DNA of 64,000 nt, from assembly GCA_050633505.1 (NCBI GenBank), contig JBOEGQ010000007.1:68607-132606 (forward strand), given 5' to 3'. Both the position numbers and the translations under genes were made by a program. The stretch's first letter is position 1. Each line of letters opens with the position of its first letter. The notes under the pieces were generated by a model. That model ran no database searches. It was not told the origin of the DNA and saw only the letters and a program-made list of their open reading frames with translations. Positions 1 through 8,336 of this stretch are shown one piece after another. The DNA is from UBA1672 sp050633505 (GTDB taxonomy: Bacteria; Pseudomonadota; Alphaproteobacteria; Micavibrionales; Micavibrionaceae).

Positions 1-37
1 ATTGTAATATCCCTTTATCTTTTTCTCTCCTCTCAAA

Positions 38-64
38 CGAAAAAAGCAGGTGAACCACCTGCTT
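38..64 (-). terminator. Rho-independent terminator
   Basis: An 8-bp perfect stem (AAGCAGGT at 44-51, ACCTGCTT at 57-64) has a 5-nt loop and, on the minus strand, is followed by a run of six T. It lies directly after the stop codon of the minus-strand gene at 66-806 and so ends that transcript. Confidence 0.8.
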
Positions 65-65
65 G

Positions 66-806
66 TTAAAAGTCAGGATCTAACGCTGGTATCAACCTTT
101 GATCATGTTTTGTGATGCTATAACGTAAGTTTTGATCTTTGGCCACAACGTCCCATGATGGTGATGTTTTTAGCATGGTTAAAGCTGTTTCAACCTCGGC
201 ATCTTTAAACGTGTTCACAAAAAAGTTTGCTACAGCATCACCATCTGTCCTTATATTCTCCATCAAGTCAGGTAAGAAATTATCTTGTTCCAAATACGTT
301 AGTATTTTTAGCCGATCTTCCGCTGCCGCATTTTTCATCATAGATGATAACGACCATATAGAACTACTGGCTCCTGTAATTATTGTAGTCTTTGCTTCTG
401 GATTAGTTGTTATAAAATCAACGACATCAAAGGCCTCTTTCGGAGAGATATTTCCAGCCACGCTATCAAATGCGTGAACAGCCAATTCACTATGCCATAA
501 CTTTCCAGAGTTAAACCTTTCTGTTAACCTCTCACGCGCTTCCAGCATGATGGGATCTTGCAAGATTTCTTTAAATTTACCTAATAGGAAACCTGGTTGT
601 TGGCATGCCTTGTAATTTTCCATACATTTTTCACTAACATCTGAAGTCGAAAATCCCGATTCCTTACTATGAATTTCCGACTCTACCTTACGCAAATCAT
701 CAGTAATACTTTTTAATCCTTCAACTTTAGCATATATTTCTTCACCGCTATTAGTGTACCAACCGCCATGCCTTACATTCTTCAATAAGCCCTTAATATC
801 GACCAT
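66..806 (-). CDS. Hypothetical protein, 246 aa
   Basis: I do not recognise a family. The protein is soluble in appearance, with no signal peptide or membrane segment, mixed charge, and a predicted helical character (many E/K/L stretches, for example around residues 80-100 and 160-200). Two cysteines sit close together near residues 61-68. The gene ends in a clear terminator and stands alone, facing away from the mobC-like gene at 1244. Low GC and its place in a block of unknown genes next to recombination remnants suggest accessory DNA. The start at 806 has an AGGGAGTGAGTT stretch just upstream, a plausible ribosome binding site. Confidence 0.65.
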   Translation of the reverse strand: MVDIKGLLKNVRHGGWYTNSGEEIYAKVEGLKSITDDLRKVESEIHSKESGFSTSDVSEKCMENYKACQQPGFLLGKFKEILQDPIMLEARERLTERFNSGKLWHSELAVHAFDSVAGNISPKEAFDVVDFITTNPEAKTTIITGASSSIWSLSSMMKNAAAEDRLKILTYLEQDNFLPDLMENIRTDGDAVANFFVNTFKDAEVETALTMLKTSPSWDVVAKDQNLRYSITKHDQRLIPALDPDF

Positions 807-958
807 AACTCACTCCCTAATTTTTATAAGCTACTGTACCTACTACGCACAACCAATGTTTGCAAGTTTGTAAAACAATTCAGCAGGCGTTCATTATTCA
901 ATAACGTATTAAAGTTTTCACCCACGGCCATTCGCGGACATTCTCTCTTTTACAACAA

Positions 959-1087
959 ATGAATGAGGAAAATTATGAAATGGTGGAGCTGAAAAGTGAG
1001 TTTTCGAACAGTATTTTCAATACCTTAGAGGATTGGGAAGTCATTTTGAAAGGTACTTCTCTAGACGAACCACCAGAGCCTAATTAG
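959..1087 (+). CDS. Possible small ORF, 42 aa, perhaps a gene remnant
   Basis: An open frame in the otherwise empty 807-1243 stretch. It can be read as a 42-aa acidic peptide from an ATG at 959, and the frame stays open upstream to about 905, so it may be the 3' end of a decayed gene rather than a real small gene. There is no good ribosome binding site in front of the ATG. It reads toward the mobC-like gene. Treat as a weak call. Confidence 0.25.
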   Translation: MNEENYEMVELKSEFSNSIFNTLEDWEVILKGTSLDEPPEPN

Positions 1088-1171
1088 GGGGTAATCCCCT
1101 ACCCCATACCACGTAAAAGCGGTGTTTTAGGACATCGCTTTTTCTTTGTCTGTTTAAAAATTAATCAATTT

Positions 1172-1219
1172 GAGCATATGCCCTGTTTCCCAGATGGAAC
1201 GGGGTGTTTTCGTATGCTC
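1172..1219. other. Two-part inverted repeat upstream of mobC, candidate oriT relic
   Basis: GAGCATA (1172-1178) pairs with TATGCTC (1213-1219), and inside it CCCTGTTTCC (1181-1190) pairs with GGAACGGGG (1196-1204) with small mismatches. It lies 25 bp before the start of the mobC-like gene, the usual place of an origin of transfer in mobilizable elements. It could equally be a leader RNA hairpin. No nick-site consensus can be assigned by eye. Confidence 0.35.
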
Positions 1220-1243
1220 TGAAAGCATAAGGAGATGCTTGCC

Positions 1244-1612
1244 ATGAAAAACACCAAAAGGTCGAAACGATCCCCGCTCACCCTGCGTCTGAGTGATGAC
1301 GAATGGGCGTTATTGGATCTGTATGCCGGAGGCACACCGCTTAGTGCCTATGTCCGCACAGCCCTGTTTGGTGAAAAAGCGACCAAACGCCGTAAATCCA
1401 AACGTCCGGCCAAGGACTATCAGCCCCTCATTCAGGCCATGGGTACCTTTGCTCGCTCTCAAGCCCCCAACAACCTGAACCAGATTGCCAAGGCCATTCA
1501 TACGGGTACGCTTAGTCTCACCCCAGAAATCGAGATCTCCTTGGTTGAAGCCTGTGCCGACATCAGTGAGATACGCCGATTGCTCATAACAACTCTAAGA
1601 ACGGAGGCATAG
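1244..1612 (+). CDS. MobC-like relaxosome accessory protein (orphan copy)
   Basis: About 122 aa. The N-terminus has a ribbon-helix-helix style start (LTLRLSDDEWALLD..AGGTPLSAYVRTALF), a basic linker (KRRKSKRP), then the conserved NNLNQIAKA and EACADISEIR segments. The same order is seen in the second MobC at 33057-33434 of the island (SLRLSEEERLYLD, GAYIRSKIL, NNLNQLAKAMNSG, QACADITFMRNAL). MobC proteins help open oriT for the relaxase. ATG 1244 is chosen over the upstream ATG 1235 because AAGGAG sits at the right distance. No relaxase gene follows, so this is probably the remnant of a lost mobilization module. Confidence 0.75.
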   Translation: MKNTKRSKRSPLTLRLSDDEWALLDLYAGGTPLSAYVRTALFGEKATKRRKSKRPAKDYQPLIQAMGTFARSQAPNNLNQIAKAIHTGTLSLTPEIEISLVEACADISEIRRLLITTLRTEA

Positions 1613-1828
1613 ATGGCTTGGGGTTGGTGCGATGCTTTCTACAAATTCGGCTTTCAGGATGGTGAGGGTGAGATACATACCCCACATGTTGCCGCTGTCC
1701 TAACGGAGGCAGGATACTTTGTGCAATACACCAAATTGGGCGCGCACAATGTTGTGATCTTCATGCTGCGTAAAGGGGGAGAATGCTATCTCCCTACTCG
1801 TTCTGCCTATGAAAATCCACGTGACTAA
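1613..1828 (+). CDS. Small hypothetical protein, 71 aa
   Basis: Starts immediately after the mobC stop codon (TAG then ATG), so it is probably translated together with mobC. Short, aromatic-rich N-terminus (MAWGWCDAFYKFGFQDGEGE) and no recognised domain. The last 35 bases overlap the 3' end of the minus-strand gene 1794-2111, which suggests that its C-terminus was altered when the downstream DNA was joined here. In intact elements a relaxase would be expected after mobC. Confidence 0.5.
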   Translation: MAWGWCDAFYKFGFQDGEGEIHTPHVAAVLTEAGYFVQYTKLGAHNVVIFMLRKGGECYLPTRSAYENPRD

Positions 1829-2111
1829 CATGCTTTAACTCTTCAGCAAGGATGCGCTCTAAAGACATTTTTTGATCATTTCCATTTTCATCAATATATT
1901 CATCTCCTTGAAAAGCATCTTTTTCAATTAATATCTCTGCTTTTCCAGCTTGAGGATCATAAGATGTTCTGGAACCATCACCACCAGGTATATCGTCAAC
2001 TATTTTTATGTCGACGTTTCCTCCATCGTCATAAATATCTCCAATTAAATCATCAAAATCTGGCGATGAATTTGCTAGATTAAGAAATGCATTTCTAAGT
2101 GAGTCGTCCAT
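1794..2111 (-). CDS. Hypothetical protein with an EELKHxxH-like motif
   Basis: About 105 aa from ATG 2111, chosen because AAGGAG lies 7 bases upstream; a longer version from 2150 would overlap the preceding gene. Acidic protein (FDDLIGDIYDDGG) with a C-terminal ILAEELKHVSHVDFH, which recalls short zinc-metallopeptidase or toxin fragments where H-E/E-H pairs hold a metal, but no family can be named. It follows the DUF2927 gene on the same strand with only a short gap, so the two are probably cotranscribed. Confidence 0.5.
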   Translation of the reverse strand: MDDSLRNAFLNLANSSPDFDDLIGDIYDDGGNVDIKIVDDIPGGDGSRTSYDPQAGKAEILIEKDAFQGDEYIDENGNDQKMSLERILAEELKHVSHVDFHRQNE

Positions 2112-2134
2112 TGATATCTCCTTGACAGATCGTA

Positions 2135-3295
2135 CTATTTTTCCAAACAACTTGTGTTTCTAATCAAACTTAATGAAGCCTCATATTTGTCCATCCCCGG
2201 ATTTATAGAAGGGCAATACAATATGGAGAGAATCTTCAAGTCAAACTCACTCGGAACTAATAGCGGAGAATCATATAGAGAAAACTTTTCTTCTAATTCC
2301 AAAAGCCATTTCTCACGCATACTTTCTCGATGAACGCCCCCATCCAAAACAGTCTCTGCCGAAACAACATCGAATTTATTGTTCCAGTTAGATAAAATTC
2401 CATTATTATTTTTAGTAACCTCTGGCACCCCCAACGCACGCGCAAGACACTCTGAAAGAAATGCTTTAGACCAGTTTTCTGGAACGACAGATGGTTTCAA
2501 GTAACAGGTGGCAGCCTGTATTTCGTTGTTTTCATTAGGTATGAAGAAACCTTCTACTTGAGACCTCTGGCGCGGCGTAAACCTAACTGCCGAACTGTAA
2601 GCCTGCTCATAGTCGGTTTCATCAGCATAACTTCCACCCCTTTGGTTCTTAAAAGCATTTAGTATGTGAGATTCCGCATCCAATACTATAAATACATTCG
2701 CAGCGCTTCGATCAGGAAATTGTTCTGATACATAGGATATATTCAGATCAGTAGCCCTAGAGTAAATAGGAATAATACCTTTTAAATGATTGACTAGGTA
2801 ATCAAATTTTTCCTCGTCGAAGCTATTACCTAAAACCTTGAATGTTATCTTAACAGGCTCTTCCCATTTATTAATGGTGTTGTGCTTAGGGGTGGAAATT
2901 ATTTTTTCATTCTTGCGTTTCAGCAAGAGCATTGCCCTTGTTCCACTATTAACTCCTTCATACCAAAGAAAATCAGAAAAAGAAGCATCTAAAAATATAT
3001 CAGCCATATGACTTGGGAGGTATCTCTTACCATCCAGAACTAAAGCTTTTGGCATAGTAAATGGCTTTTCAGGCATGTACGGCAAGGTACTCACGTTTTC
3101 ATGCATAATCCACTTTGCACCCTCTTCAATCTGTCGCTTTTCTTCTTCGCTTTGATTTTTTTGATCAGGTGCTTTGGTTTTTTCCTGCCTAAGTACCTCC
3201 ATCATTTCCGATAAGTTTATTTCGTTTTTAGCCTCAGCTAACAAAGACAAGCTTAAACAGGCTACAACAACAACTACAAAGATTATTCTCTTCAC
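2135..3295 (-). CDS. Secreted DUF2927-type protein
   Basis: 386 aa. A typical Sec signal peptide (MKRIIFVVVVVACLSLSLLAEA) is followed by a charged linker (residues 23-60) and a large globular part. Near the C-terminus, FLSECLARALGVPEV and later LKILSILYCPSINPGM match the family pattern of DUF2927, whose members are alphaproteobacterial exported proteins thought to be related to metalloproteases (family knowledge; function unproven). The usual HExxH is not seen, SECLARALG taking the helix position. Probably cotranscribed with the small gene at 1794-2111. Low GC suggests accessory DNA. Confidence 0.6.
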   Translation of the reverse strand: MKRIIFVVVVVACLSLSLLAEAKNEINLSEMMEVLRQEKTKAPDQKNQSEEEKRQIEEGAKWIMHENVSTLPYMPEKPFTMPKALVLDGKRYLPSHMADIFLDASFSDFLWYEGVNSGTRAMLLLKRKNEKIISTPKHNTINKWEEPVKITFKVLGNSFDEEKFDYLVNHLKGIIPIYSRATDLNISYVSEQFPDRSAANVFIVLDAESHILNAFKNQRGGSYADETDYEQAYSSAVRFTPRQRSQVEGFFIPNENNEIQAATCYLKPSVVPENWSKAFLSECLARALGVPEVTKNNNGILSNWNNKFDVVSAETVLDGGVHRESMREKWLLELEEKFSLYDSPLLVPSEFDLKILSILYCPSINPGMDKYEASLSLIRNTSCLEK

Positions 3296-3502
3296 TTTAA
3301 TGCCGCTCTTCTTTCATAATGTGTGATCGCTAACTTAATGATTGATAGTACGCACTTCATTTACCATTCAAAATCCATAGCATGACTCACCCCACCACAC
3401 AATCTTAAGTACACAATTAAATCAGGTTTTTCTTATCTTCTTCCCCCGTAACTTTCATCTAAAAGCTGAGATAACCCATCCACAGCTAATGAATACGGGG
3501 AT

Positions 3503-3811
3503 ATGCCAAGGACACACACCCAGAAAAACCCGTATTTCAAAAATTCCAGACTCACTATTGAAGAAACTGAACTGCTGGTGTTGATGTATTTTAGGCAAAC
3601 TAAGAATTTTGACTATGGAAGAAAGTTAATACATGGTTCATATTTTGCCGCGTTGAAACGTGGTGAGTACAAAGTTAAAAATGTGGTTGGTGGTGCAGGC
3701 GATACCGTACCCACGCCTCTGTTATACCCAGAGCAAAAGGAAGCCATGGAGAACGGAATGAGTTTTGTTTCCACTCTGGGATTGGCCTTTAGTCCAATTT
3801 GTTCTCAATAG
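3503..3811 (+). CDS. Hypothetical protein, 102 aa
   Basis: Basic N-terminus (MPRTHTQKNPYFKNSRLT) followed by a helix (EETELLVLMYFRQTKNFDYG) and a short loop-rich tail. This layout fits a small DNA-binding or regulatory protein of a mobile element, but I recognise no domain. ACGGGGAT precedes the ATG as a weak ribosome binding site. The 207 bases upstream (3296-3502) are AT-rich and hold no other gene that I can see. Confidence 0.45.
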   Translation: MPRTHTQKNPYFKNSRLTIEETELLVLMYFRQTKNFDYGRKLIHGSYFAALKRGEYKVKNVVGGAGDTVPTPLLYPEQKEAMENGMSFVSTLGLAFSPICSQ

Positions 3812-3836
3812 GCTTAAATGTGAATGATTCAATTCT

Positions 3837-4172
3837 CTATGATTGTTCAGGAGCAGAGTCTACCGTTGATTGGTTATCTTCCTGATCCCAGCCATTGTTG
3901 CGCCCAATGGCTTCAACGATATCGGTATAGTAATTTGTCTTGGAGAAAGCCTCGTAGAATCGGCGTTCATCACCGCCATTATTAGGATGATCTAATAACT
4001 CGTTCGCCAACTGCCGCCTTGTTATTCCACGTTCAATGCATTCTGAATCATATTCATCAATGACTTTAGCGTCTGCGCCGTGCAGGGTCACATCGCGGAA
4101 AGTTCCTTTCCTTTGATAGCCTGACGGAGCCTTTCCATCTGGCGTTGACTTATATTGAAATTCTTCCTTCAT
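3837..4172 (-). CDS. Hypothetical protein, about 111 aa
   Basis: ATG 4172 (MKEEFQYKS) is preferred because GGCAGG lies 6 bases upstream; longer in-frame starts up to 4262 add a hydrophobic, unlikely N-terminus. The middle part (FRDVTLHGADAKVIDEYDSECIERGITRRQLANELLDHP) looks like a small helix-turn-helix-like segment. Its neighbour is the broken recombinase on the other strand, so it probably belongs to the same decayed element. No family recognised. Confidence 0.5.
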   Translation of the reverse strand: MKEEFQYKSTPDGKAPSGYQRKGTFRDVTLHGADAKVIDEYDSECIERGITRRQLANELLDHPNNGGDERRFYEAFSKTNYYTDIVEAIGRNNGWDQEDNQSTVDSAPEQS

Positions 4173-4442
4173 CCATGACCTGCCTTTCACGATCATGGAT
4201 AGCAGGAAAGAGTTAAGAAATTCAATAAAAAACGAGTGAGAGGAATTTATTCCTTGACTCATTTTTCAGAAAACAATATCCATAAAGAGTAAAGGCCATT
4301 CGTGCATCTAACGCACGGGCGCTTTACCCCTTCTCTGTTTCCCGCCGAATGGATTGGCGGTTGATTAAATACTTCTACCTTTAACAAAACCAAAACGCCC
4401 ATGTTTTTCATCGGGCGCGTTTGGTCATGGAAAGATATTGTT

Positions 4443-5828
4443 ATGACGTTAGATATTGAAGAATACATTCCCTACCTTGAAGGCCTTGCCATGTCGCGTG
4501 CAAATAAGGAACAAATGATCCGCATCGTGTGGGGATTCATGGAAAGCCATATTGATCAGGCCTTTGGTTTGCATCCAGTTCAACAGGCACAAAATTGTAA
4601 AAGAAAAAGCATTCACATCCGCTCTGCTATCTCTGAGGCAGGCGGCATTCTGAAAAGCCCCTCCATTGAGTTTGGAGAAGACTCTGACAGTCGGCTGGTG
4701 GAGCATTTACTCGCCTCAGTAGCCGCACACCAGCGGGAGAAGAATGCCGAGCAGGTTAAAAACCGCATGAGGGCGCGTGTTCTAAACGGCTATTGCGTGA
4801 CTGCACCAGTGATTGGCTATCGCTATGAGAAGGTTGAGGGGCATGGCAAATTACTGGTGCGGGATGAGCCAGTGGCCTCCATCATTCAGGAGGTGTTGGA
4901 AGGGTTTGCGCATGGGCGCTTTGGTTCTCAGGCGGAGGTGAAACGGTTTTTAGAAGGCCATGCGGCCTATCCGAAAGGCAGCGATGGCGAAGTGCATTGG
5001 CAGCGCGTAACAGAGATGTTCAGGCGCGTGGTTTATGCGGGTCGCCTGTCTATGCCCGACTGGGGCATTCACAATCACCCAGCGCAACATGAAGCGCTGG
5101 TGAGTTATGAGACTTGGCAGAAAATTCAAGGCAGACTGAATAAGCCCAAGAGAGCGCCCATACGCAAAGATATCAATGCCGACTTCCCGTTACGGGGGTT
5201 TGTGACGTGTGGCTGTTGCGGCCATCCGATGACCTCGTGCTGGTCAAAGGGGAGTAAGGCAAGTTACGCCTATTACCTTTGTTTCAAGAAAGGCTGTGAG
5301 CACTATAAGAAATCTATTCCACGGGATAAGTTGGAAGGTGAATTTGCTGCGCTTATCTCCGACTTTACCCCGCCGAGGCAATTATTCGTGATGGCGGTGG
5401 AAATGCTGCACAAGCTATGGGATGACCGTTCGGACAAGCGCAAAGAGGAAGAGGCACATCTTGAGGTGGCTTTAGATAAGACGGAGCGACAGATCGGGCA
5501 ATTGCTGGATCGGATTGTGGACGCGCAGAACGCGAGTGTGGTTACGGCCTATGAAACGCGCATTCAAGCCTTGGAAGATGAGAAGATCGTTTTGCGGGAA
5601 AAAATCGAGAAATGCGGGTGTGCGTTGCCTGACTTTAGCGGGACTTTTCGAACAGCTTTAAAATTCCTCGCAAACCCGCATGAATTATAGTCTTCGGATG
5701 ATCTTACCGATAAGCGTAAGGCGTTGAAGATGATGTTTACGGAAGTTTTACCGTATGAGCGAAACGGAGGTTTTCGAACACCCCCAATCGCCCAGCCTAT
5801 AAGGCTTTTGAGCGACTTGCTGGGGGGT
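4443..5828 (+). pseudogene. Large serine recombinase, catalytic domain missing and C-terminus interrupted
   Basis: From about residue 70 this is a clear serine recombinase: KSPSIEF, then HQREKNAEQVKNRMRARVLNG (end of the resolvase domain and long helix), the Recombinase domain, and the zinc ribbon FVTCGCCGHPMTS...YYLCFKKGCEHYKKSI, followed by a coiled coil. The catalytic N-terminal part with the active serine is gone. Instead the frame begins with MTLDIEEYIPYLEGL, a segment that resembles small proteins encoded just before such recombinases, so an internal deletion probably fused two genes. The frame stops at TAG 5688-5690 after NPHEL, but continues in the same frame with DKRKALKMMFTEVLPY and GGFRTPP, the normal recombinase C-terminus, to about 5828. 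Probably inactive. Confidence 0.8.
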
Positions 5829-5838
5829 AAGGATGTTA

Positions 5839-5924
5839 TGGTGGAGGGGGCAGGATTCGAACCTGCGTAGACTAACGTCGTCGGAGTTACAATCCGATGC
5901 CTTTAACCACTCGACCACCCCTCC
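5839..5924 (-). tRNA. tRNA-Tyr (GTA)
   Basis: The reverse strand folds as a tRNA with a long variable arm: acceptor GGAGGGG/CCCCTCC, anticodon stem TCGGA/TCCGA with loop TTGTAAC giving anticodon GTA, T arm GCAGGTTCGAATCCTGC, discriminator A and an encoded CCA end (5839-5841). A long variable arm with GTA is the bacterial tRNA-Tyr. It lies upstream of rlmB in the opposite orientation and directly abuts the end of the broken recombinase frame. Confidence 0.95.
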
Positions 5925-6032
5925 ATCAAAAAAAACAGAATTGTCGAGAAACAGACCAAAAAATCTGTTAGGAGAAGAAAAGGCATTTTGCTTTTAATGT
6001 CAAGTGTGCTTTTGTGACAAAAAGGAAAAATA

Positions 6033-6809
6033 ATGAAATTTAAGAAAAATAATCAAAATAAACCGCGATTATATGGCATGCATGCCGTCCGTGAAGCATG
6101 GCTAAACCCTGAACGCACGATTTATAGCCTGTATTTAACAGAGCAAGCACATAAATCATTTGAAGAAGTATTTCTGCTTGCCCGTAAAAAAGGCCTACGC
6201 CGGAATGATCCGATTATTGTGGATAAAGCCAAGCTTGAAAAGATGCTGCCACGCGGAGCAGTCCACCAAGGTATCGCATTGGCGTGCTCTACCCTTGAAG
6301 AGAGCGATATACAAGATTTCATCATTCGCGCAACAACCCAGCCAAAAACTGTGCTGGCTATACTCGATCAAGTTACCGACCCCCACAATGTCGGCGCGAT
6401 ATTGCGTAGCGCCAGTGCATTCGGCCTTGATGGTGTATTAATGCAGAAAAAGCATGCACCGTCTTTAGATGGCGTTCTGGCAAAGACAGCATGCGGTGCA
6501 GTCGACCATATAGATGTTGCACCCGTGACAAATTTATCCCGCACAATCAGAGAACTTCAAGGTGAAGGATTCTTCGTTATCGGACTGGATGAACGCGGGC
6601 AATACGATATCGGAAAGATTAAAACGATGAGAGCACATCACGAAAGCACCAAGATTGCCGTTGTCCTTGGATCAGAAGGTGACGGGATAAGGCGTCTGGT
6701 AAAAGAAGCCTGTGATGATCTGGTTCGCCTACCTACAGAAGGGGCCATCGCAAGCCTGAATGTATCCAATGCGGCTGCCGTCTCATTTTATGCCTTATCA
6801 AATGAATAA
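6033..6809 (+). CDS. rlmB: 23S rRNA (guanosine-2'-O)-methyltransferase RlmB
   Basis: 258 aa, SpoU/TrmH family, normal length. The N-terminal substrate-binding part starts RLYGMHAVREAWLNPERTIYSLYLTE. The three SPOUT knot motifs are present: DQVTDPHNVGAILRSASAFG, VLGSEGDGIRRLV and EGAIASLNVSNAAAVSFY. The enzyme methylates G2251 of 23S rRNA (E. coli numbering) with S-adenosylmethionine. Start ATG follows AAAGGAA. It stands next to tRNA-Tyr, an arrangement that recurs in alphaproteobacteria. Confidence 0.93.
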   Translation: MKFKKNNQNKPRLYGMHAVREAWLNPERTIYSLYLTEQAHKSFEEVFLLARKKGLRRNDPIIVDKAKLEKMLPRGAVHQGIALACSTLEESDIQDFIIRATTQPKTVLAILDQVTDPHNVGAILRSASAFGLDGVLMQKKHAPSLDGVLAKTACGAVDHIDVAPVTNLSRTIRELQGEGFFVIGLDERGQYDIGKIKTMRAHHESTKIAVVLGSEGDGIRRLVKEACDDLVRLPTEGAIASLNVSNAAAVSFYALSNE

Positions 6810-6950
6810 TATAGGCGATATGTGCTATAAAAAAACAACTCAAAAAAATAAAATGAAAATGACAGCGATTTTTTTTGACAGGAACATGGAAGGCCTGCTA
6901 CTATTAGAAAAATAACGAGAATAAACCTTACTTAAGGGAAAAAAATTACA

Positions 6951-7085
6951 TTGGGTATTTTGTTGACATCAAGCTGCATATTCGCTATTTACATAGCGTT
7001 ACGTGTGATGGAAACAAAGCGGAAACGCGAAAAAATAAGAATTCAACCCCGAGCGCACAAAAACAAAAATAAGCTCGGAAGGTGA
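6951..7085 (+). CDS. Possible 44-aa membrane peptide (TTG start)
   Basis: An open frame from TTG 6951 with AAGGG 12 bases upstream codes for one hydrophobic segment (GILLTSSCIFAIYIALRV) and a very basic tail (KRKREKIRIQPRAHKNKNK), the layout of a small inner-membrane protein. It competes with the promoter at 6963-6991, which lies inside it, and with the RNA candidate downstream; both cannot be fully right. Weak call. Confidence 0.3.
   Translation: MGILLTSSCIFAIYIALRVMETKRKREKIRIQPRAHKNKNKLGR
6963..6991 (+). promoter_or_regulatory. Sigma-70-like promoter
   Basis: TTGACA (6963-6968), 17-base spacer, TATTTA (6986-6991). The -35 box is perfect, the -10 box is moderate. Transcription would begin near 6998 and run into the structured region that ends at the terminator 7152-7186. 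Confidence 0.5.
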
Positions 7086-7186
7086 CAACGGTTCAACCCG
7101 CTGCTGACGATACTATCTGGTAGTTCGTCAGCTTATCACCCCAAACTCAAAGGCCCCGAAATTCGTTTCCGGGGCTTCTTTTTTTG
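6998..7186 (+). ncRNA. Candidate structured small RNA or leader ending in a terminator
   Basis: Between the promoter and the terminator are three nested or successive stems: CCGAGC (7049-7054)/GCTCGG (7073-7078); GGTGA (7081-7085)/TCACC (7136-7140) enclosing GCTGACGA (7103-7110)/TCGTCAGC (7125-7132). The transcript would be about 185 nt and independent of holA. I could not match it to tmRNA, SRP RNA or 6S RNA by eye. It might also be a leader that attenuates holA. Confidence 0.4.
7152..7186 (+). terminator. Rho-independent terminator
   Basis: GGCCCCGAAA pairs with TTTCCGGGGC (one bulge) across TTCG, followed by TTC and seven T. It lies about 40 bases before the holA start and ends the transcript from the 6.95-7.1 kb region. 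Confidence 0.85.
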
Positions 7187-7227
7187 TTCTGTTGACCCCT
7201 GAAAAACAGTGCTTTACGATCCATCTC

Positions 7228-8250
7228 ATGAAAATTCAATTTCGAGAGATAGAATCCTTTGTGAAGTCGCCCAATAAAGTGGCGCGCGCCATTCTGGTGT
7301 ACGGACCGGATAGTGGCCTTGTTAGAGAACGATGCGCAACAATCGGGAAAACTGTTGTCGAAGATCTGAATGACCCATTTAACGCAGTTACATTAAGTGT
7401 CGATATTCTGACCGATGACCCGGCCCGCCTAAATGATGAAGCCGGTGCCATATCGATGATGGGCGGAGACCGCCTGATTCGCATTGAAGGCGCGAGCGAC
7501 AAGCTCAGCGTGCTTTTAAAAGAATACCTCGCAAGCCCGAGCGAATCTGCGCTTATCCTTTTACAAGCTGGTGAACTAGGCCCCAGATCCTCATTAAGGA
7601 AGCTTTGCGAAACAGCAAAGAACGCGGCCGCCCTTCCTTGCTATGTTGAAGATGAACGGGATGTGTCCCGCCTTATACGAGAAACATTACAAGCGCAAAA
7701 CCTACGTGGTGACGCAGATGCAATCGGCTGGCTTGCCACCAATATTGCCGGAGATCGTGGCCGCGTACGTTCGGAGTTGGATAAGCTGATAACCTATAAG
7801 GGCGACGAATCCTCCCCCATATCCATGAAAGATGTTCAGGCCGCATGTGGTGCAACAGCCGAACAAGGATTTGATGATTTGGTTTACAATGTCGGTGGAC
7901 GCCGCTCTGCCGCCGCACTAAAAGCATATCGTACATTAATCGCAGAAGACGTTGCCTTCATCGCCATTTTACGAAGTCTACAAAATCATTTCCGCCGCCT
8001 TCATATGGTAAAATCCTATATGCATGATGGCATGGATCTTGACGGTGCGATGAAAAAACTGTCCCCCCCCGTGTTTTTTAAACAAGCCCCACTTTTCAAA
8101 AGTCAGGCACATAATTGGTCGCTCACCGCATTGAATCAGGTCTTGGCCAAACTCACCCAACTGGAAGCACAATGCAAGAGAACCGGCATGCCAGTTGAAA
8201 CACTCTGCTCTCAAGCCATTCTAGCAATCAGTAAAAGCCGCGCCGCATAA
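7228..8250 (+). CDS. holA: DNA polymerase III delta subunit
   Basis: About 340 aa from ATG 7228 (MKIQFREIESFV), which matches the usual alphaproteobacterial start; an upstream in-frame alternative start only adds residues overlapping the terminator region. HolA is the delta subunit of the clamp loader that opens the sliding clamp. Family features visible are the N-terminal VARAILVYGPDSGLVRERC, the SALILLQAGEL strand of the degenerate AAA+ fold, and the C-terminal collar region with AFIAILRSLQNHFRRLH and KRTGMPVETLCSQAI. The gene stands alone between a terminator and a small exported-protein gene. Confidence 0.9.
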   Translation: MKIQFREIESFVKSPNKVARAILVYGPDSGLVRERCATIGKTVVEDLNDPFNAVTLSVDILTDDPARLNDEAGAISMMGGDRLIRIEGASDKLSVLLKEYLASPSESALILLQAGELGPRSSLRKLCETAKNAAALPCYVEDERDVSRLIRETLQAQNLRGDADAIGWLATNIAGDRGRVRSELDKLITYKGDESSPISMKDVQAACGATAEQGFDDLVYNVGGRRSAAALKAYRTLIAEDVAFIAILRSLQNHFRRLHMVKSYMHDGMDLDGAMKKLSPPVFFKQAPLFKSQAHNWSLTALNQVLAKLTQLEAQCKRTGMPVETLCSQAILAISKSRAA

Positions 8251-8336
8251 TATATATGCTTTAAATTTGACAAATCTTCGATTTGCTTAAATGATATAGG
8301 GGTAATGTGAATTTCAGATCATCTGGAGGAACCAAA

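Noticed and set aside
5839..5924. tRNA-Tyr as the att site of the left accessory block
   Set aside because: I saw no second copy of the tRNA 3' end upstream, and large serine recombinases do not usually target tRNA genes.
6998..7186. tmRNA or 6S RNA
   Set aside because: No tRNA-like end, no tag peptide frame with a resume codon, and no single long hairpin with a central bubble. Kept only as an unnamed structured RNA.
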